Of a DNA stretch of 9,248 nucleotides, positions 7,460 to 9,248 are shown piece after piece. Every line of letters begins with the position of its first letter. Position 1 is the stretch's first letter. The DNA lies in contig DNPO01000220.1 in NCBI GenBank assembly GCA_003501375.1, positions 1 through 9,248 on the forward strand. The letters are read 5' to 3'. This DNA comes from Candidatus Sumerlaeota bacterium. GTDB lineage: Bacteria; Sumerlaeota; Sumerlaeia; UBA8349. The notes beneath the pieces are model-generated. The model had not been told where the DNA came from and ran no database searches. It saw nothing but the letters and a program-made list of their open reading frames with translations. Made by a program: the position numbers and the translations under genes.

Positions 7460-8524
7460 ATGGCGAAATTCAGAGACTACTACGAAATTTTGGGTATCCA
7501 ACGCAATGCTGAGCCGGACGAGATCAAGTCCTCTTACCGTCGTTTAGCGCGCAAGTACCACCCCGATTTGAACAAGGATGATCCGGCTGCCAATGCGAAG
7601 TTTCGTGAGGTGCAGGAAGCCTACGATGTGCTGTCCGACCCGGACAAACGGCGGCAGTACAACGCGTTGGGCAGCAACTACCGCGATGGCATGGATTTTC
7701 AAATCCCCCCCGGCTGGGCGGCTGGTCCACGCACGGGCGGATCGGGTACTGCCAGTGGTAGCGGTGGTGGCTTCAGTGACTTCTTCGACATCCTGTTCGG
7801 CGTACCTCCGCCGCGTGCTCGTGCAGCTGCGTCTGCTGCCGCGCACCATCACCACGCAGGTACAGCGGCAGGGGGTACTCGTACGGCAACGGCACCTCCG
7901 CCCACCTCGGGTAATATTGATGTGAGCCTGACCGTCACCCTGGAAGAAATCCACGGTGGTGTTACTAAACGCATGAAAATGAATGTCACGGTACCATGTT
8001 CCACTTGCTCGGGCAGCGGGTTGGCAAATGGCCAGGCCTGTACCGCTTGCGAAGGACATGGTAGCACATCACGTCCCAAGTCGCTGGAAATCAAGGTTCC
8101 TCAAAACGCTAAAGAAGGCATGCGCTTGCGTTTGGCCGGACAGGGCGGCGTGGGCAGCGATGGTACACCGGGCGATTTAATGGTGCGGATCAAGATTGCG
8201 CAGCACCCGGTTTTTACGCCCGATGGTACCACGATCAATGTGGAACTGCCCGTTGCGCCCTGGGAAGCGGTGCTGGGCGGTGAGGTGGATGTGCCCACGC
8301 TGGACGGCATGGTGAAAATGAAACTACCACCCGGAACGCAAAGCGGCGTGAAGATGCGCCTTCAACAACGTGGATTGCATACCGAAACAGGGCGCGGCGA
8401 TGAAATCGTACGCATCAAAGTTCTGATCCCCACGGAAATCACGGAACGCGAACGGCATCTCTTTCGCCAACTGCGCGATATTTCCCACTTTCGCCCGCGG
8501 GTAAAAGAACGGTCAATGCACTAA
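7460..8524 (+). CDS. DnaJ/CbpA-like Hsp40 co-chaperone with a half-size zinc module
   Basis: This 354-residue protein begins with a full J-domain (about 1-70): YYEILGI, helix II with YRRLARKYHPD (HPD at 34-36), and FREVQEAYDVLSDPDKRRQY. The HPD motif should stimulate the ATPase of a DnaK partner. A Gly-rich linker containing FFDILFG follows, then an Ala-rich stretch with four consecutive histidines (129-132). The C-terminal beta domains (about 150-345) bind substrate; signatures include SLTVTLEEIHGGVTKR, VPQNAKEGMRLRLAGQG and GDLMVRIKI. Embedded between the first strands are only two CxxCxGxG motifs, C180/C183 and C194/C197, where canonical DnaJ has four. It is therefore intermediate between class A and class B J-proteins. 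GGAAG (7445-7449) precedes the ATG by ten bases. Only 26 bases separate it from the carbamoyltransferase stop, so the two are probably co-transcribed and share the terminator at 8566. Confidence 0.92.
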   Translation: MAKFRDYYEILGIQRNAEPDEIKSSYRRLARKYHPDLNKDDPAANAKFREVQEAYDVLSDPDKRRQYNALGSNYRDGMDFQIPPGWAAGPRTGGSGTASGSGGGFSDFFDILFGVPPPRARAAASAAAHHHHAGTAAGGTRTATAPPPTSGNIDVSLTVTLEEIHGGVTKRMKMNVTVPCSTCSGSGLANGQACTACEGHGSTSRPKSLEIKVPQNAKEGMRLRLAGQGGVGSDGTPGDLMVRIKIAQHPVFTPDGTTINVELPVAPWEAVLGGEVDVPTLDGMVKMKLPPGTQSGVKMRLQQRGLHTETGRGDEIVRIKVLIPTEITERERHLFRQLRDISHFRPRVKERSMH

Positions 8525-8565
8525 AAAAGGTTGTACGCATTCCGTGAGCCGACTGATGCTTTTCA

Positions 8566-8620
8566 AAACCCCCGTTGTTTGCTGCACCTGAGGGTGTAGC
8601 AAGCAATGGGGGTTTATTTT
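8566..8620 (+). terminator. Long, strong intrinsic terminator after the J-protein gene
   Basis: Bases 8566-8588 pair with 8593-8615 along all 23 positions, with three G-T wobbles and a four-base loop (tgag). T residues in the right arm and atttt at 8616-8620 form the tail. Because the left arm starts in an A run, the structure could also work on the opposite strand, although no minus-strand gene is seen here. It lies about 40 bases after the J-protein stop. Confidence 0.9.
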
Positions 8621-8640
8621 AGAAAACGTGGGATTGACAC

Positions 8641-8780
8641 TGACTGTTTTTCGTAATTTCCATTTCTCTCCCTGTTTCCATTGGCTTTTTATCCTTGCAT
8701 CCCTTTCTCCCCATCCCTTGCTTTGTCCGCTCTAATTTTTTCTCCCGTTTTCCGGTTGACTTTTTCGCTTCACCCTTCTA
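8641..8780 (+). other. Pyrimidine-rich non-coding stretch upstream of gap
   Basis: By direct count only 28 of these 140 bases are purines on the + strand. The run sits between the terminator at 8566-8620 and the gap gene. I see no gene with its own ribosome binding site here and no riboswitch I recognise. It could act as an upstream promoter region or, if transcription starts before it, a C/U-rich leader that would stay largely unstructured. Confidence 0.6.
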
Positions 8781-8782
8781 AT
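8756..8782 (+). promoter_or_regulatory. Candidate sigma-70-type promoter for gap
   Basis: TTGACT (8756-8761) matches the -35 consensus at five of six positions. TCTAAT (8777-8782) matches the -10 at five of six. The spacer is 15 bases, shorter than the preferred 17. Transcription from here would start near 8789 and leave a leader of about 98 bases before the ATG. The gene probably needs a strong promoter, and this is the best pair I can find in the gap. Confidence 0.45.
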
Positions 8783-8886
8783 TTGTTCAGGTCTGGACGT
8801 TGTGCGGTGGCTACGAGAACACCCTTGCCGCAGCCCCCCACTCACACTAAATTACTCCCAGTTTTTGGAAAAAGGAGATTTCTAAC

Positions 8887-9248
8887 ATGGCAGTTAAAAT
8901 CGGTATTAATGGTTTCGGACGTATCGGCCGTTTGGTTTTCCGCGCCGCTTTTGAGACGGGCAAGGCTGAGGTTGTCGGCATCAACGATCTTTGCGACACC
9001 AAGACCCTCGCGCACCTTCTGAAATACGACTCCACGCACGGACGTTTCCCGTTCAGCGTTGTTGCTGAAGAAAACGCTTTGATCGTCGACGGCAAGCGCG
9101 TCGCCGTTTCTAAGGAAAAAGACCCGGCCGCTCTTCCCTGGGGCAAAATCGGTGCTGAAATCGTCATCGAGTCCACCGGTTTCTTCACCAAAAAAGAAAA
9201 AGCCGCTGCGCACATCGCCGCTGGCGCCAAAAAAGTCATCATCTCCGC
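8887..9248 (+). CDS. gap: Glyceraldehyde-3-phosphate dehydrogenase, N-terminal part (runs off window)
   Basis: The first 120 codons plus two bases are present; the frame is open to the window end. The enzyme oxidises glyceraldehyde-3-phosphate to 1,3-bisphosphoglycerate with NAD+ and phosphate in cytosolic glycolysis. The Rossmann fold is plain: MAVKIGINGFGRIGRLVFRA with the dinucleotide loop GFGRIGR at residues 9-15. It is followed by GINDLCD, where D34 suggests NAD rather than NADP preference, then LLKYDSTHGRF (44-54) and ESTGFF (95-100). The catalytic cysteine, expected near residue 150, lies beyond the window, so activity cannot be confirmed. AGGAG at 8873-8877, nine bases before the ATG, is a strong binding site. 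Codon choice leans to C-ending and major codons, consistent with high expression. It follows a strong terminator and so has its own promoter. Confidence 0.97.
   Translation, partial: MAVKIGINGFGRIGRLVFRAAFETGKAEVVGINDLCDTKTLAHLLKYDSTHGRFPFSVVAEENALIVDGKRVAVSKEKDPAALPWGKIGAEIVIESTGFFTKKEKAAAHIAAGAKKVIIS

Noticed and set aside
8634..8639. Perfect TTGACA -35 hexamer upstream of gap
   Set aside because: No acceptable -10 lies 16-18 bases downstream. The nearest AT-rich block (gtaattt) is only 13-14 bases away. The pair at 8756-8782 is better, though this site could act with an atypical -10.
8681..9022. Open frame of 113 codons crossing into gap
   Set aside because: It overlaps the conserved GAPDH start in a different frame, has no ribosome binding site and translates the pyrimidine-rich tract into Phe/Ser/Pro/Leu-rich low-complexity sequence.

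Overview
The window is a bacterial chromosomal segment of moderate G+C content with all protein genes on the + strand. Sigma-70-like signals, purine-rich Shine-Dalgarno sites and hairpin/T-run terminators separate its transcription units. The HEAT-repeat protein ending in a W..WY..N motif, the short GC-rich mini-hairpins and the J-protein with a reduced zinc module suggest a PVC-type lineage (Verrucomicrobiota, Lentisphaerota or Kiritimatiellota). This is an impression from family features, not a demonstrated placement.

Layout: (1) 1-77 carries a probable terminator of an upstream gene and the ribosome binding site of the first gene. (2) 78-2627 is a DUF3417-type alpha-glucan phosphorylase, closed by a strong terminator at 2661-2708. 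(3) 2746-4245 is a TTG-initiated polytopic MOP-superfamily polysaccharide flippase. (4) 4373-5287 is a membrane-anchored HEAT-repeat protein that I start at a GTG, with a candidate promoter at 4274-4302. (5) 5313-5548 is a non-coding, imperfect inverted-repeat element built from seven short GC-rich hairpins. It is the least explained part of the window. (6) 5604-7433 encodes a NodU/CmcH/TobZ-type O-carbamoyltransferase, followed 26 bases later by a DnaJ-like co-chaperone (7460-8524) with only two of the four usual zinc motifs. The pair ends at a 23-bp terminator hairpin (8566-8620). (7) 8616-8886 is a pyrimidine-rich upstream region leading into the first 120 codons of glyceraldehyde-3-phosphate dehydrogenase, which runs off the window.

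How the genes fit together: the phosphorylase (glycogen or maltodextrin breakdown to glucose-1-phosphate) and GAPDH belong to central carbon metabolism and look like independently transcribed housekeeping genes. The flippase and carbamoyltransferase could both serve a surface glycan or secreted metabolite, but no glycosyltransferases are present, so that link is only an inference. I found no phage genes, CRISPR array, tRNA, rRNA or recognisable defence system. The unusual signals are the composite palindromic element, the hybrid J-protein and the pyrimidine-rich gap leader.
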